This document shows positions 49,764 through 61,063 of a DNA stretch of 64,000 nt, piece by piece. Each line of letters begins with the position of its first letter. Positions within the stretch are counted from its first letter, which is position 1. The position numbers and the translations under genes were made by a program. Source of the stretch: Cercis canadensis. Lineage: Eukaryota; Streptophyta; Magnoliopsida; Fabales; Fabaceae. Location of the stretch: NCBI GenBank assembly GCA_003255065.1, contig QAOA01001251.1:1395546-1459545 (forward strand). Direction: 5' to 3'. The notes beneath the pieces were generated by a model, which worked only from the letters and a program-made list of their open reading frames with translations, ran no database searches and was not told where the DNA came from.

Positions 49764-49863
49764 ACCGTCTTAATTGAGTAAGTGTACAACAAAGTACCCA
49801 AACTAAATTTCCTATTCTGCTGTGTTCCCTTTTGTCTTTTGATTTCCACCTAAGTGATCAGTT

Positions 49864-52800
49864 ATGGCCGGTACCCCATCCCCACTACCAGCCCCAGCCC
49901 CAGCCCCAGCCCCAGCCCCTGCCCCTGACTCTGCCCCTAACCCTAAAAAAATGCAGCAAAGGAAAGAGCGTAGGATGTTCGCAACTTCCGACGACACTGC
50001 CATGATGAAGCAAGTTCAGGCAACTCATGCTCCTGATGGTCGTGAAATTGTTGTCAATCCCATTATCCAACTCATTGAGGAGATCTTGATTCATGGCATT
50101 GCTCGTGATGTTGATGTATGCCGTTTCTGTTCCTGTTTTGCTCTTTAATTACTTGCTTTTGGTGTGTCATAGCGTTACTTTATATGCATGCATGCCCTTT
50201 GCTTTAATTCTTGTCTGGGGTACGTGAGCTAAACTAATGGGGCTGCAACTTAATTTAACTCTTTTGTCATACCATGTTATGTGTAGGGAAGACGAGAACA
50301 AGCGGAAACACTTGCTTCTGCTGATTCTGACGTGCTTGACACATTAGCTTATATCATACACAAAATTTCCTGCGAGGTTGTATATTTTGATATGAAAATC
50401 TGCTTGACTTTTTTACAAGTTACTATTTACTTCTGTTGTTAAGGATGAAAAGCGTTTCCTATAACTACCATACTGTACTTTAATATGGAGAATATATAAT
50501 TATTTTCCTCTTTTTGACACATTAGCTTATATCATACACAAAATTTCCTGCGAGGTTGTATATTTTGATATGAAAATCTGCTTGACTTTCTTACAAGTTA
50601 CTATTTACTTCTGTTGTTAAGGATGAAAAGCGTTTCCTATAACTACCGTACTGTACTTTAATATGGAGAATATATAATTATTTTCCTCTTTTTGCTTTTG
50701 CAGAGAATATAGTGTCTTGACAAAACTTTAGCACACAAACACACGAGTATTGGAAACATAGTGATGGTTTTGGAATAAAAATCACTTGGCATTAGTTTGC
50801 TTTATTTTTTCTCTCTCTCTCTTCTTCTGTCAATATCTTTCAAAAGATTCTTTCGACAATTTCTCATGATTCTTTATACTGAATCTCAAAATATCTAATG
50901 GTTACTCTCTGATATAAAGTTTTTTTTTCCCCTTGTCTCTAATAACGAAAACTTAAGATGTTATTGATGTGCATTACATGACTGGCAGCTATCATGCAAG
51001 TGCTCGGGAGGAGGAGATGCACATGCAACAACAATGGTGTTACTGAATAATCTGTCAAGCTATCCATGGCATGCAAAAGTGGTTTTAACCTTAGCAGCCT
51101 TTGCTGTTAATTTTGGGGAGTTTTGGCTTGTTGCTCAGCTGAGCTCTACAAATACAAATATACTTGCCAAGTCTGTGGCCCTCCTTAAGCAACTGCCTGA
51201 CATTGTAGAGAGTTCCTCCTCTCTGAAACCCCAGTTTGATGCACTCAATCTACTCGTGAAGGCCGCACTAGATGTAACCAAGTCTATTGTTGAATTCAAG
51301 GCTCTACCATCTCATTACATTTCAGAGGACACACCTCCCATGTCTGTTGCCAGTGCTCATATTCCTATTGCTGCCTATTGGACCATCCGAAGTATTGTGG
51401 CTCTTTCTTCTCAGATTACCAGTCTCGTAGGCTTGAGAAATGAGTAAGCCCACCTTCTGATCTCTCAAATAAACTCATCAAAACAATAGTGACCCCTCTT
51501 ATGCACATATAGAATGATTATAGGTACATTTCATCAACCACAGAGGCATGGGAATTATCAAGTTTGGCTCATAAGGTCAGCAGCATACATGAGCACCTCA
51601 AGATCCAACTGGCTATCTGCTACAAATATATAGGTGAGCAATACTTTCAAAAACTTTATCCTCTAGAAGAAATTAAAGGGTTGCACCGGAAATTTTTATC
51701 CTCTAGAAGCATATTTTACATTAAGAGTACTATGAAAATGCAGATGACAAGAAATACATAGAGGACTACGAAAATCTGAAGACTTATTTCCAGATAGGCT
51801 ACGTTGACAACCAGAAAATTCTCTCAATACTGTTTAGCGCTGCAACAGACCCACAGCCACTTGTTGATCCCAACAAAGCAAGGGTTTGTTCTAAAACCTC
51901 ATCCTCTGCAAAAATATGATCTTACATACTCCATATTCTAAGACATTTCAATTTCTGAACAACCAGGTTGGTGTGGAGGTACTAAGGAAGAAACATGTGT
52001 TACTGCTCATATCAGATCTTGATATTTCACAAGAAGAGATTTACATACTCGATAACTTGTATAGAGATGCAAAAATGAGGCCAGAGGTGCACTATGAAAT
52101 GGTGTGGATCCCAGTTGTGGACAGATTGACCTGGAATGATGCGAATCAAGAGAAGTTTGGGCATTTGCAATCAATGATGCCGTGGTACAGTGTGCACCAT
52201 CCTCTGAGTGTTGATCGTTCTGTCATTAAATATATCAGAGAGGACTGGAATTTCTCAAAGAGGCCCATTGTAGTGGCCCTGGATCCACAAGCCAGGGTGT
52301 GCTCCACCAATGCACTCCACATGATATGGATTTGGGGAAATTTGGCTTTCCCATTCACTCGTGAGAAAGAGGAATCCTTGTGGAAGGCAGAGATTTGGTC
52401 CCTTGAGTTAATTGTCGATGGCATTGATGCTACTGTTCTGGAATGGGTAAGAGCAAAATCTTTATTTATTTATCCTCTCCAACAGAGTTCACTTACACAT
52501 TGTATTTTAGAATTGACATTAACAAATGGAGTTTCCTTTTCCCTTTGTACCCAGATGACAGAAGGCAAACACATATGCCTCTATGGGGGTGAAGATATTG
52601 AGTGGCTTCGAACATTCACAAAGACTGCGACGGCTGTTGCAAGGGCTGCTAATATCTCGTTAGAGATGGTCTATGTGGGGAAGAGCAATGCAAAAGAGCG
52701 GATGCAGAGAATGATTTCTACCTTCGCTCAAGAAAAGCTCAGTTATTTTTGGCCTAATGTCACATCCATTTGGTTCTTCTGGGCAAGATTGGAGAGCATG

Positions 52801-53172
52801 TTGTACTCGAAGTTGCAGCAAAACAAAACTGTGGAAAATGATCAGATTATGAGTGAAGTGATGACTGTCCTAACCTTTGATGGCAGCGATCGGGGATGGG
52901 CAATATTCTGCAGAGGAGCTGCTGAAATGGCCAGAGCCAATGGAAACACAGCTCTGAAAGGGCTAAACGAGTTTGAAAACTGGAAGCCAAATGCTGAGAG
53001 AGATGGGTTTGTGCCAGCTCTAAAGGAATACTTGGAGCAACTTCACACCCCAGATCACTGTAATCGCCTTATCCTTCCTGGTAGCACTGGTGGTATCCCA
53101 GAGAGGGTTGTGTGCGCTGAGTGTGGCCGTCAAATGGAGAAGTACTTCATGTACCGCTGCTGTGTGGAGTAA
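49864..53172 (+). CDS. SEO: Sieve element occlusion protein, full-length
   Basis: Exons 49864-50115, 50287-50376, 50989-51443, 51524-51633, 51744-51883, 51967-52446, 52555-53172; phases agree, 714 aa, normal for the family. Phloem structural protein forming P-protein filaments that help seal wounded sieve tubes. N-terminal SEO domain (HAPDGREIVVNPI, WHAKVVLTLAAFAVNF), thioredoxin-like middle (KHVLLLISDLDIS, ALHMIWIWGNLAFPF) and C-terminal SEO domain with LYGGEDIEWLRTF and the terminal Cys cluster (CAECGR, MYRCC). Odd points: the N-terminus carries a Pro-Ala dipeptide repeat encoded by CCAGCC units (about 49888-49926), absent from the short paralogue, and exon 2 with its donor is followed by a 178-bp tandem duplicate. 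It looks functional. Confidence 0.93.
50338..50693 (+). repeat. 178-bp tandem duplication covering the end of SEO2 exon 2
   Basis: 50338-50515 and 50516-50693 are adjacent copies differing at about two bases, with no N between them. The second copy repeats the last 39 nt of exon 2 together with its donor but has no matching acceptor, so it should stay intronic. It is either a recent real duplication or an unmarked assembly join. Confidence 0.85.
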
Positions 53173-54805
53173 GAGGGATTACTACTATTCAGCATTTAAT
53201 ATAACGTTGCTTTGTGTGCAAGTAATAAACTAATTAATAGTATTTATATCAGCTCAATCATACTAGTGTGATGATCATGTGTGTGCTACCTCCTTCCTCC
53301 TTAGAGCTCAAACCAACATGAGTTTGGCTAGTTGAGTCCAGTGAGAGTATCACAGTATTGGAACTTCATGTTATGTATTGTATTGTTTGTTTTTTTTCTT
53401 TTTTGCTAAATGACATCTTTTGTATTGTAAACACCTCTGCTCTGTTTCTCTTTTTTCTCTTAGATTACTCACTTATTCTACTTCTTTATAAAATAGAAAA
53501 AATCAGCAGGATATACAATTGGGCTTTGAGCCCTTCCTTAACAACAGTTGGCCCTAAAACGTGTTTGATATTTTTGGAAAGAAAGCAACAACAAACAACC
53601 AGTCAAAGCACATAAAAGGATCATCTTAAATTTCTTTTTCTGTATACAGTTTGATATTTTCAAGCAATTATTACAAGAGAACAAAAATTCTCAGACATCT
53701 GGACCATAATTTGGAAAACTACCAAAACAGAAAAAAAGAGGTTATCTGTGAAAAGAAAGTAAATTGTATTGTTCAATTTGTATGCTGCCTCTGTTTCGAC
53801 TTGTTAGGATTATTGACAAGAATTGAAGATGAAATGACCACATGAAAAACCAAGGCAGTGAGGTACAAATAAAGAGAGGCTTAATGGCAGCTTCTTACTT
53901 TTTTGACTTTGATGCCAAATAGTTGGATCCGACTTATTTGCCACAAGGGGCACAAGTATCACAACTGACAAGCACACGTGTAACAATATTATTGGCTAAA
54001 AGGTTTGCTGCCTTTTTTGGTTAATTAGATGAAGTAGTTTTTTGTTAATATAAAAGTAACCTAACAATTTTCTGTTAATTGCAACATTTACCCCGATAAA
54101 GTAGTTTTCTATTAATATAAAAGTAGCCTAGTAATTTTCTATTAATTACAGCATTTACCCCGTAATTGTTTTTAGAAATCAAGAGATGATTTCCATTCAA
54201 TTAAACTTACTTAGTACTACATTAAAAAGATTCGACTCATTTTCATATAATTAGTGTCAAATTAAAAAAGCTTTAATTTAATTTAATTATTTTATTGAAC
54301 TTGATTAGTGTTAAATTGAAAGAGGGAAGTATAATTTCATCTTATTCTATNTTAAAAAACTATTTTTTTTAAGCTTTTTAAAAAAGTGTTGTGTGAAAGC
54401 TATTTTGAGGGATGACCAGCAAACTATTTTGTAAATTTATGGGCAATTCTATCCCTGAACATCTCTCACCTTCGACACTCTGTATCTTTCTCACCCTCGA
54501 CCTTCTCTGTGTTTCTCAATTTCTTCCATTGATGTTTTGAGACCTGTCCATGGCTTCTTCATCTCCATTTGTGCGGCAGAAGTAGTCACAGACACAGACA
54601 CTAAAGAGGTATACCTTGTCCAGAACATCTTCCTCAGGTGTGTCGGAGAACAAGTGTGGCTCGTCTTCCGATTGTTCGATTTCTTCAAGGGATACCACCG
54701 ACATCTCTAATTTGGATTGATCTTGGAGTACATTACCCCAATAGTTCCAGCCTAGTATTTCCCCAAGGTATTGAATTCCCAATCTTGAAGGAGAAGCATA
54801 GAGAA
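53173..54805. other. SEO 3' flank and intergenic, with a 67-bp tandem repeat
   Basis: 53350-53930 matches the flank of the SEO pseudogene. Two 67-bp tandem copies lie at 54032-54098 and 54099-54165. An N is at 54351. 54420-54805 is the probable leader or promoter of the next gene. Confidence 0.55.
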
Positions 54806-55034
54806 ATGACGCAGAAAGCTAACCTTTTCAAGGGGCAAAAGAAGAAGAAGTCAATCCCTCCCAATCGTCATGGGAAAGTTCCTAAGACTAAGAAAGGTAT
54901 TGTCCATCTCCATCCCTCACTTTCTCTATATATTATTTAGAATTTGCAAGAGCTGTTTTTAATTGGCCATGGTTTTCGCAGGAAAGAAATTCATTAAGCC
55001 ATCCAAGTTTACACAGGATATGGATATTGATCGT
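54806..55034 (+). CDS. UPF0390-like small basic protein, first two exons
   Basis: Exon 1 (54806-54896) encodes MTQKANLFKGQKKKK, SIPPNRHGK and PKTKK. After a GT-AG intron, exon 2 (54982-55034) encodes GKKFIKPSKFTQDMDIDR and ends at a GTGAGT donor. This is the N-terminal two-thirds of the small, conserved eukaryotic UPF0390 (Leydig cell tumour 10 kDa homologue) family, basic and probably nucleolar; function poorly known. The last exon, expected to read ELTKFINHCNE, is not close by. A weak candidate lies near 59521-59575 (LT..., then TFCN), beyond two hAT elements. The gene is either split by a 4.5-kb intron or broken. Confidence 0.6.
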
Positions 55035-55540
55035 GTGAGTTTCTTTAATTCCTTGCTCTCTGATTTTGATTGCCACTTGCTTTATTCTTTCTGGGAAATT
55101 CAGGATGTGAATAACATTTTAAAGTTGACATTGCCCTATGTTCATCCTGGGTTTCTACTCAAAATTCCGAGAATATTATTATGATCAATAAATTGGATTT
55201 CTTTATAGGACAAAGTTAATTTTTTTAAATTGGGTTTCAATGAGTCTGCAAATTTTCTCAAAGATAGTAGTTTGCAGCCCTATGAGTTCCTTGCTCTGCT
55301 TACAATATCCACACTCCATTTCTTTTATGATGGTGAAATGTTAAGTAGCATGCATTAGACCACTAAATTTTGATGAAAAAGATAGTGAATTTTACTTGCC
55401 ACATTGAACTCGGTGTTCATGTATTATTAAGCTTTGCTTGAAGTGAAAGCTGGTTACTGACTGTTTAAGGTTGTGCACTGGGTTCAGGTGAGGTAAAAAT
55501 GGGAGCAATAGGATTGGAAAACATTCTTTATAGTTTATAC

Positions 55541-56366
55541 CAATGTTTAAAAACCGAACTGGTGAACAAATCATTTTGGCAAAAAATACTGGTCGGACCA
55601 GTTGGACCGCGTGGTCAGACCGGTTGAATCGAAGTTTTTTCTAAACTTAAAAATTAACAAAAAATAAAACATAGAAGATGAATCACGAATCATTAAACTT
55701 AACTCATAAGTGAAAGTCTCAAATTTAAAGATTCAAATAACTAAAAATTAAAAGATATAAAAACCTAATCTATATACATCTAATTTAAAATTGTGACCTA
55801 TAACAAAATTAGATTGTTTCAATAGCCAACATTTCTTAAAAGTTCACATACTCTTAACACAATCAAGTTCACAATTTCTAAAATAAAAAAATTAATAATC
55901 AGAACATATAAAGCATGTGCACTATGTGATTATGTGTTATAATTTTTATATATTTAAATATTTAATATTAAATAAATCTATTAAATAGTTAATAAATAAT
56001 TTTTGTGCAACAATAAATACAAGTCTTGAGTTTTCATAATGATTTGTATGGAAAAAAAATTAATTTCTTAACTATTTTATTAATAAATATATTTATATGT
56101 GATAATATAGTCAAAAATTGATATGTCCTAGCAGCAAAGAATGCCACATTTGAAGCAAAGGTGAGGGGATCAAATCATCTCAAGAGCAATTTCTCTTTCA
56201 ATTTACAAATTTTGCAAGCCGTCTAGTTTTTAAAAATCAATTTCCCAGTTCGCGCCGGTTCAGGTGGTTTAACCGCTATAGCGGTTTATGAACTTGATTG
56301 GTTTTCTTACCAGGGACCGGTCGGACCAGCTGGACCTCCCGGTCCGGTCCAGTTTTTAAAACACTG
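55541..56366. mobile_element. Non-autonomous hAT-type element, complete
   Basis: Begins CAATGTTTAAAAACCG and ends in the complement of CAGTGTTTTAAAAAC, with an identical 8-bp target duplication GTTTATAC at 55533-55540 and 56367-56374. The 8-bp duplication and CA(A/G)TG ends indicate hAT. Length is 826 bp with GC-rich ends (repeats of GGACCGGTT type) around an AT-rich core with no transposase frame. Confidence 0.88.
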
Positions 56367-56800
56367 GTTTATACTATGTCCAATTTTATGATTGTTGTTC
56401 TGAATCTTTCCAAAGAAGTCGGGGAAACTCTGGGTTTAGTTTTATGTGAGCTTTTCTTTTGGGAGTGGGGAGGGCCATATTCAATGATGCAAAAAAGATA
56501 AAAGTGTTTATGTTTGGAAAATTATAGCATTGAAGTCTATTAAGTTAGGCTATTAGCATGAATGGGATAACATCAACTCAATAAGAAACCTACACTCTGT
56601 AATCCTACTCCTGTTTCGTATCAGATTATTTATTTGAACCAATAGAGCCCTTTAGATATGTTTTTCTTCCTATTTATTATTGTGAATTTTCAGGTTTGAT
56701 CTTAGTAAACTGTTTGCTTACCAAGAAAATGGAGGAAACGATAATCAATTTTGTTTGGCTTCTGCATTTTAGATTTCTACACTTGTCATTTATTTTAGGG

Positions 56801-58274
56801 CAATGCTTTAAAAACTGAACCGGTAAGCAAACCATTTTGGCAAAAAATACTAGTCGGACCGGTAGGATCGGTTGGATCGAGTGGTTGGACTGATTGAATC
56901 GAAACTTTTTCTAAACTTAAAGATTAACAAAAAATAAAACATAGAAGATGAAAAGAGCCAAGAAAATGTTGTTTATGGGCTATGGAAATGGGGTGAAGGG
57001 ATATAGAATCTGGTCTCCATCTGAAAAGAAAGTAATTCTCTTTAGGAATGTTACATTTGATGAAAATTACATGCTTCACCCAAGATTGGAGTTTGATGTT
57101 TTAGGAAAGCAGGATAGTGTCACCAAATAGGTGGAGTTTGAATTGACTCCTAATAGTAAACATGGTGACTTAACTCAGGCTGATGAGGTTACTGATGAGC
57201 CTCATGATGAATCTGATGCTGAGCTGACACAGTCATATATTATTGATGTTGACAGACCTCACAGGCAGGTCAGGCCCCCTCAGAGATATGGTTTTAAAGA
57301 CATGGTGGCATATGTCCTACAGGTGGCAGAGGAGATGGAGTCTCCAGACCAATGTTTTCAAAACCGAGCCGGTGAGCAAACCGTTTTGGCAAAAAATACA
57401 AGTCAATCGGTTGGACCGCTATGTTGGACCGGTTGAATTGAAGCTTTTTCTAAACTTAAATATTAACAAAAAATAAAACATAGAAGATGAATCACAAATC
57501 ATTAAACTTAACTCATAAGTGAAAATCTCAAATTTAAATATTCAAATAACTAAAAATCAAAAGATATAAAAACCTAATTTATATACATCTTATTTAAAAT
57601 GGTGACCTATAACAAAATTAGATTATTTCAATAATAAATTAAAAGATATAAAAACCTAATCTATATACATCTAATTTAAAATGGTGACCTATAACAAAAT
57701 TAGACTGTTTCAATAGCCAATATTTATTACAAGTTCACATACTCTTAACATAATCAAGTTCACAATTTCTAAAATAAAAAAATTAGATAATCAGAACATA
57801 TAAAGCATGTGTATGTGATTATGTGTTATAATTTTTACATATTTAAATATTTAATATTAAATAAATCTATTAAATAGTTAATAAATAATTTTTGTGCAAC
57901 AATAAATACAAGTCTTGAGTGGTCCTAATGATTTGGATTGGGAAAATTTTAATTTCTTAACTATTTTATTAATAAATATATTTATATGTAATAATATATT
58001 CAAAAATTGATATGTCTTAGCTGTAAAGAATGCCATCTTTGAAGCAAAGGTCAGGGGATCAAATCCTCTCATGAGTGATTTCCCTTTTAATTTACAAATT
58101 TTGCAAGCTGTTCGGTTTTTCAAAAAAACCGGACCGGTTCACAAGTTCGGGCGATTTTCACTGGTTTTAGGCGGTTTAACCGCTACAGCAGTTTAGGGGT
58201 ATGAACCGGACCAGTTTTCTTAGCGGGCACCAGTCAGACCAGCAGGACTGCCCAGTCCGGTTTTTAAAACATTG
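56801..58274. mobile_element. Composite hAT-type element carrying a retroelement fragment
   Basis: Same family as 55541-56366. The outer ends, CAATGCTTTAAAAAC at 56801 and ...AAAACATTG at 58274, are flanked by identical 8-bp TTTTAGGG (56793-56800, 58275-58282), so the 1474-bp unit appears to have inserted as one piece. Inside: the first ~148 bp of the family (56801-56948), a 400-bp copia fragment (56949-57349), then a second, complete-looking copy (57350-58274) that starts with its own end sequence and has an internal tandem duplication of about 84 bp near 57557-57720. Confidence 0.85.
56949..57349 (+). mobile_element. Copia pol fragment captured in the hAT composite
   Basis: Encodes a stretch like the region after the integrase core of Ty1/copia polyproteins (LFMGYGNGVKGYRIW, then RNVTFDE, and a later RPPQRYGF motif). 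Only this piece is present, with no LTR, and it is broken. It is bounded on both sides by hAT-family sequence. Confidence 0.78.
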
Positions 58275-60783
58275 TTTTAGGGGCTAGCCTATTAATTATG
58301 CATATTCCTCTTTCTTTGCTTAAGTGTGATTGATTCTGCAGTGTCCAAATGGGGAATGAAATTCTCCAAGAATTGAATTCTGAAGAGAATTAATTCTTAC
58401 AGAATTGTTTATGGAAATATTCTTTTAAGCAGAATTGATTCTGGTTTTCCAAACTTTTATACCGTGTTTTCACTGTGTTAATTGGAACATAATTAGGAGA
58501 TTTCTAGCTTGAGTGTGGAGCCATGTGCTGGAGAAACTCTGAGTAAACAGTCTTTGAGATGATCAGAAAATCCGAGGTAAAGAGTTACATCTTTGTTTTT
58601 AAGGAAAATGATATGATAAGGAAAATGCCACAGAACTAAATATACACCCCCAATAGGCAAGAGCTACTTGATTTTATTGCTTATATGTTTTATGTGTTTC
58701 TAGGCTAAATCATCCTTCCAAGAAGCACATAAGGTCTATTTTCTGTGAAAATTCACCATATAAGCTGTTGTTCTGGATTCCAGAGGTTGAACCTAAGAAA
58801 TGGGAGGTGATATTGATCCATGCAATTCAAATAAACTTGTAGTTTGAGAGCAGTCAATCTCTGGCGTTGAAAGCTCCATTTCATCCCAAGCCATTTGTAA
58901 TTATTGAGTAGAATCATGCCATTAGCTTAACATTCCATGTGGGTCAGTCATCTACTATTGATTCTTTAGATTTTAGAAGTGCAAACTTATAAGTTTTGTT
59001 CGCTAACGCATTTGTGATAATTTGTTGCAAGTTGTAACCACCCAAATATGAATCCACTAAGACAATTTTGTTGTCTTTTCTTCTAAGAACTTAAAAAGTC
59101 ACTTTCTACATATAACACTTGGGAGTAATACAGTTCTCTCTTCTCTGGAAAAGAAAAGAGTATCTCTACAATTACTGGATGTTTTATAACTTCTAATTAA
59201 AGACATGTAACTTAATTTACATTATTGAGCCATTGTGCCAATAACTTGTGTCTTTATAGGTCTTCCAGCATCTTCTTTTGTCATAGGAACCAGAGAGTTA
59301 ATGTTAAGAATTTTATTTCTGCCATGTCCCACTCCATTATAAACAAATGAAGCATCATCACTATCATTGACCAAATGCTATTGAACTTTCCCTTCAAAAA
59401 TTTGTTTTAATATTTTCTGGTGTAAAATTTGTATAGAAAAATATTTTGCATTGTGAAAGATTATGTAAGAAGTCCTTGATTGTCCCTCTGTTTTGATTGA
59501 AATTAATTAAATCTTTACAGGATTTGCGAAGCTAACAGAAAGGTTAACAACATTTTGCAATGTGGCTGGCAGAAACCTCTGACCCAAACTTCAAAGCAAT
59601 TGGACAAGGACCTGTAATTTCTTCTTACAGTATGTCAATAGTAAGGTTTAGACATTGCAGGTAGCACAGAATGCCAAATTTCAGTGGAATTTCACCATAT
59701 AAACTGTTAGTCTGCTCACCGGAGGCTGATGAACTAAAAAAGATAATGAATTGTTCATCTAAAAGAAAATGAAAATTTGATTTACCTCATTTTATTTTTG
59801 CTTCAAGTTTTGTTGTCTTTATATATTGTGTGAACTTAAAAGCCACTTTCAAAATATAACACTAAGGAGAAATACAATTCCATCTTCCATGGAATAACAT
59901 AAAACCACTATAAACAAGTTNTTATTATCTCTTATATAGTTAGTTATATTGAAACGTTTAAACCTTGAGAATATTTTTCACCCCTTTTTCTCCTAAATTC
60001 TTTTTCCTTTTTTTTCTCTTTGAATGCGAAGAAATGGTAATGAAGTGATGATCTCTTGGCACCTTGTAGGAGATCACAAGCAGAATTTGCATTCCAACAA
60101 CAATATGGATCAAGTGTTACTTAAGCCTATCATTACTCAAGCATCTCATTATCTTTCTGGATAAAGCGGGCCTAGTGATGTCATATGGCAGGAATAGATG
60201 AAGAGAACATTAGGCAATTGGAACAAATTAGAGAGAAAATAAAAATTAGTTGCCTACACATTTTTAACTTTATTGCCTTTATTACTTCTATATAGAATAC
60301 AATTTAAGGAATTGCTAACTTTCAAAATTAGGTATTACTTGTTACTTTTTTAAGGAGAGATTTGAGTTCTCTATATTGTTTCCATACATATGTCATTTAA
60401 AATGATACTATGAAGTTCTCTGCTATTTTTTTGGTACTTTACATATTAAAGGTCCTAGTAAGAGTTGAACACAAATTGTGCTTGAGGCCTTCAATTTCTA
60501 TTTCTTTCTTTTCGCCACAATTTACTGTAGACTAGCAAATAATGCAAGAACATTTGTTAGAAAAATCAAATAATGCAAAGTAGCAAATATAATATTGACC
60601 AAGGTCAAATTGTCTATATAACTTTAGTTTTCGAATGTATAAATCTAGCTTATGATGCATAATTATATATTTTATGCTTATCATGATTACCAATATAATA
60701 AAACAAGAACATTTGTTAATGACAGTTTATATATATGCGACGTTTCTAATATAGCAAGCCAAAAACCACTTTGATTATAAGAA
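58275..60783. other. Intergenic with a degenerate ~0.9-kb-spaced duplication
   Basis: Blocks at about 58755-58800 and 59685-59735 both encode SPYKLL followed by PE in one frame. Blocks at about 59065-59157 and 59808-59890 are also similar and in the same order. This is an old tandem duplication of unrecognised sequence. An N is at 59921. No complete gene. Confidence 0.5.
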
Positions 60784-61019
60784 GAGTAAAACCCCTGTTT
60801 GGTCCTCGAAAGATAGGTTCGGTGACAGTTTAGTCCTCCAAAGATTTTCACCGACACTTTAGTCCTTGGAAGATTGTTTCGTCGGTCATTTTCGTCCTCC
60901 GCTTATGTCCGTTAATTGGACTTAACAGAAAAGGCCACGTGGCACGTTAAGTGCTGATGTGGCCGTTAAATGCTGACGTGGCACCTTAAAAAAAATTTAA
61001 AAAATTTCTCTCTCATCTC

Positions 61020-61053
<34 letters not shown>

Positions 61054-61060
61054 TTTCTCT
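60784..61060. mobile_element. Left part of a Mutator-like MITE running into a (CT)n tract and an N
   Basis: Starts GAGTAAAAC like the element at 20430, followed by TTTGGTCCTC-type repeats typical of these MITEs. No right end is seen: sequence passes into a (CT)n microsatellite (about 61012-61050) and the N at 61063. Confidence 0.6.
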
Positions 61061-61063
61061 TCN

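Noticed and set aside
59521-59575. Third exon of the UPF0390-like gene.
   Set aside because: Similarity is short and needs gaps to align; kept only as a low-confidence possibility.
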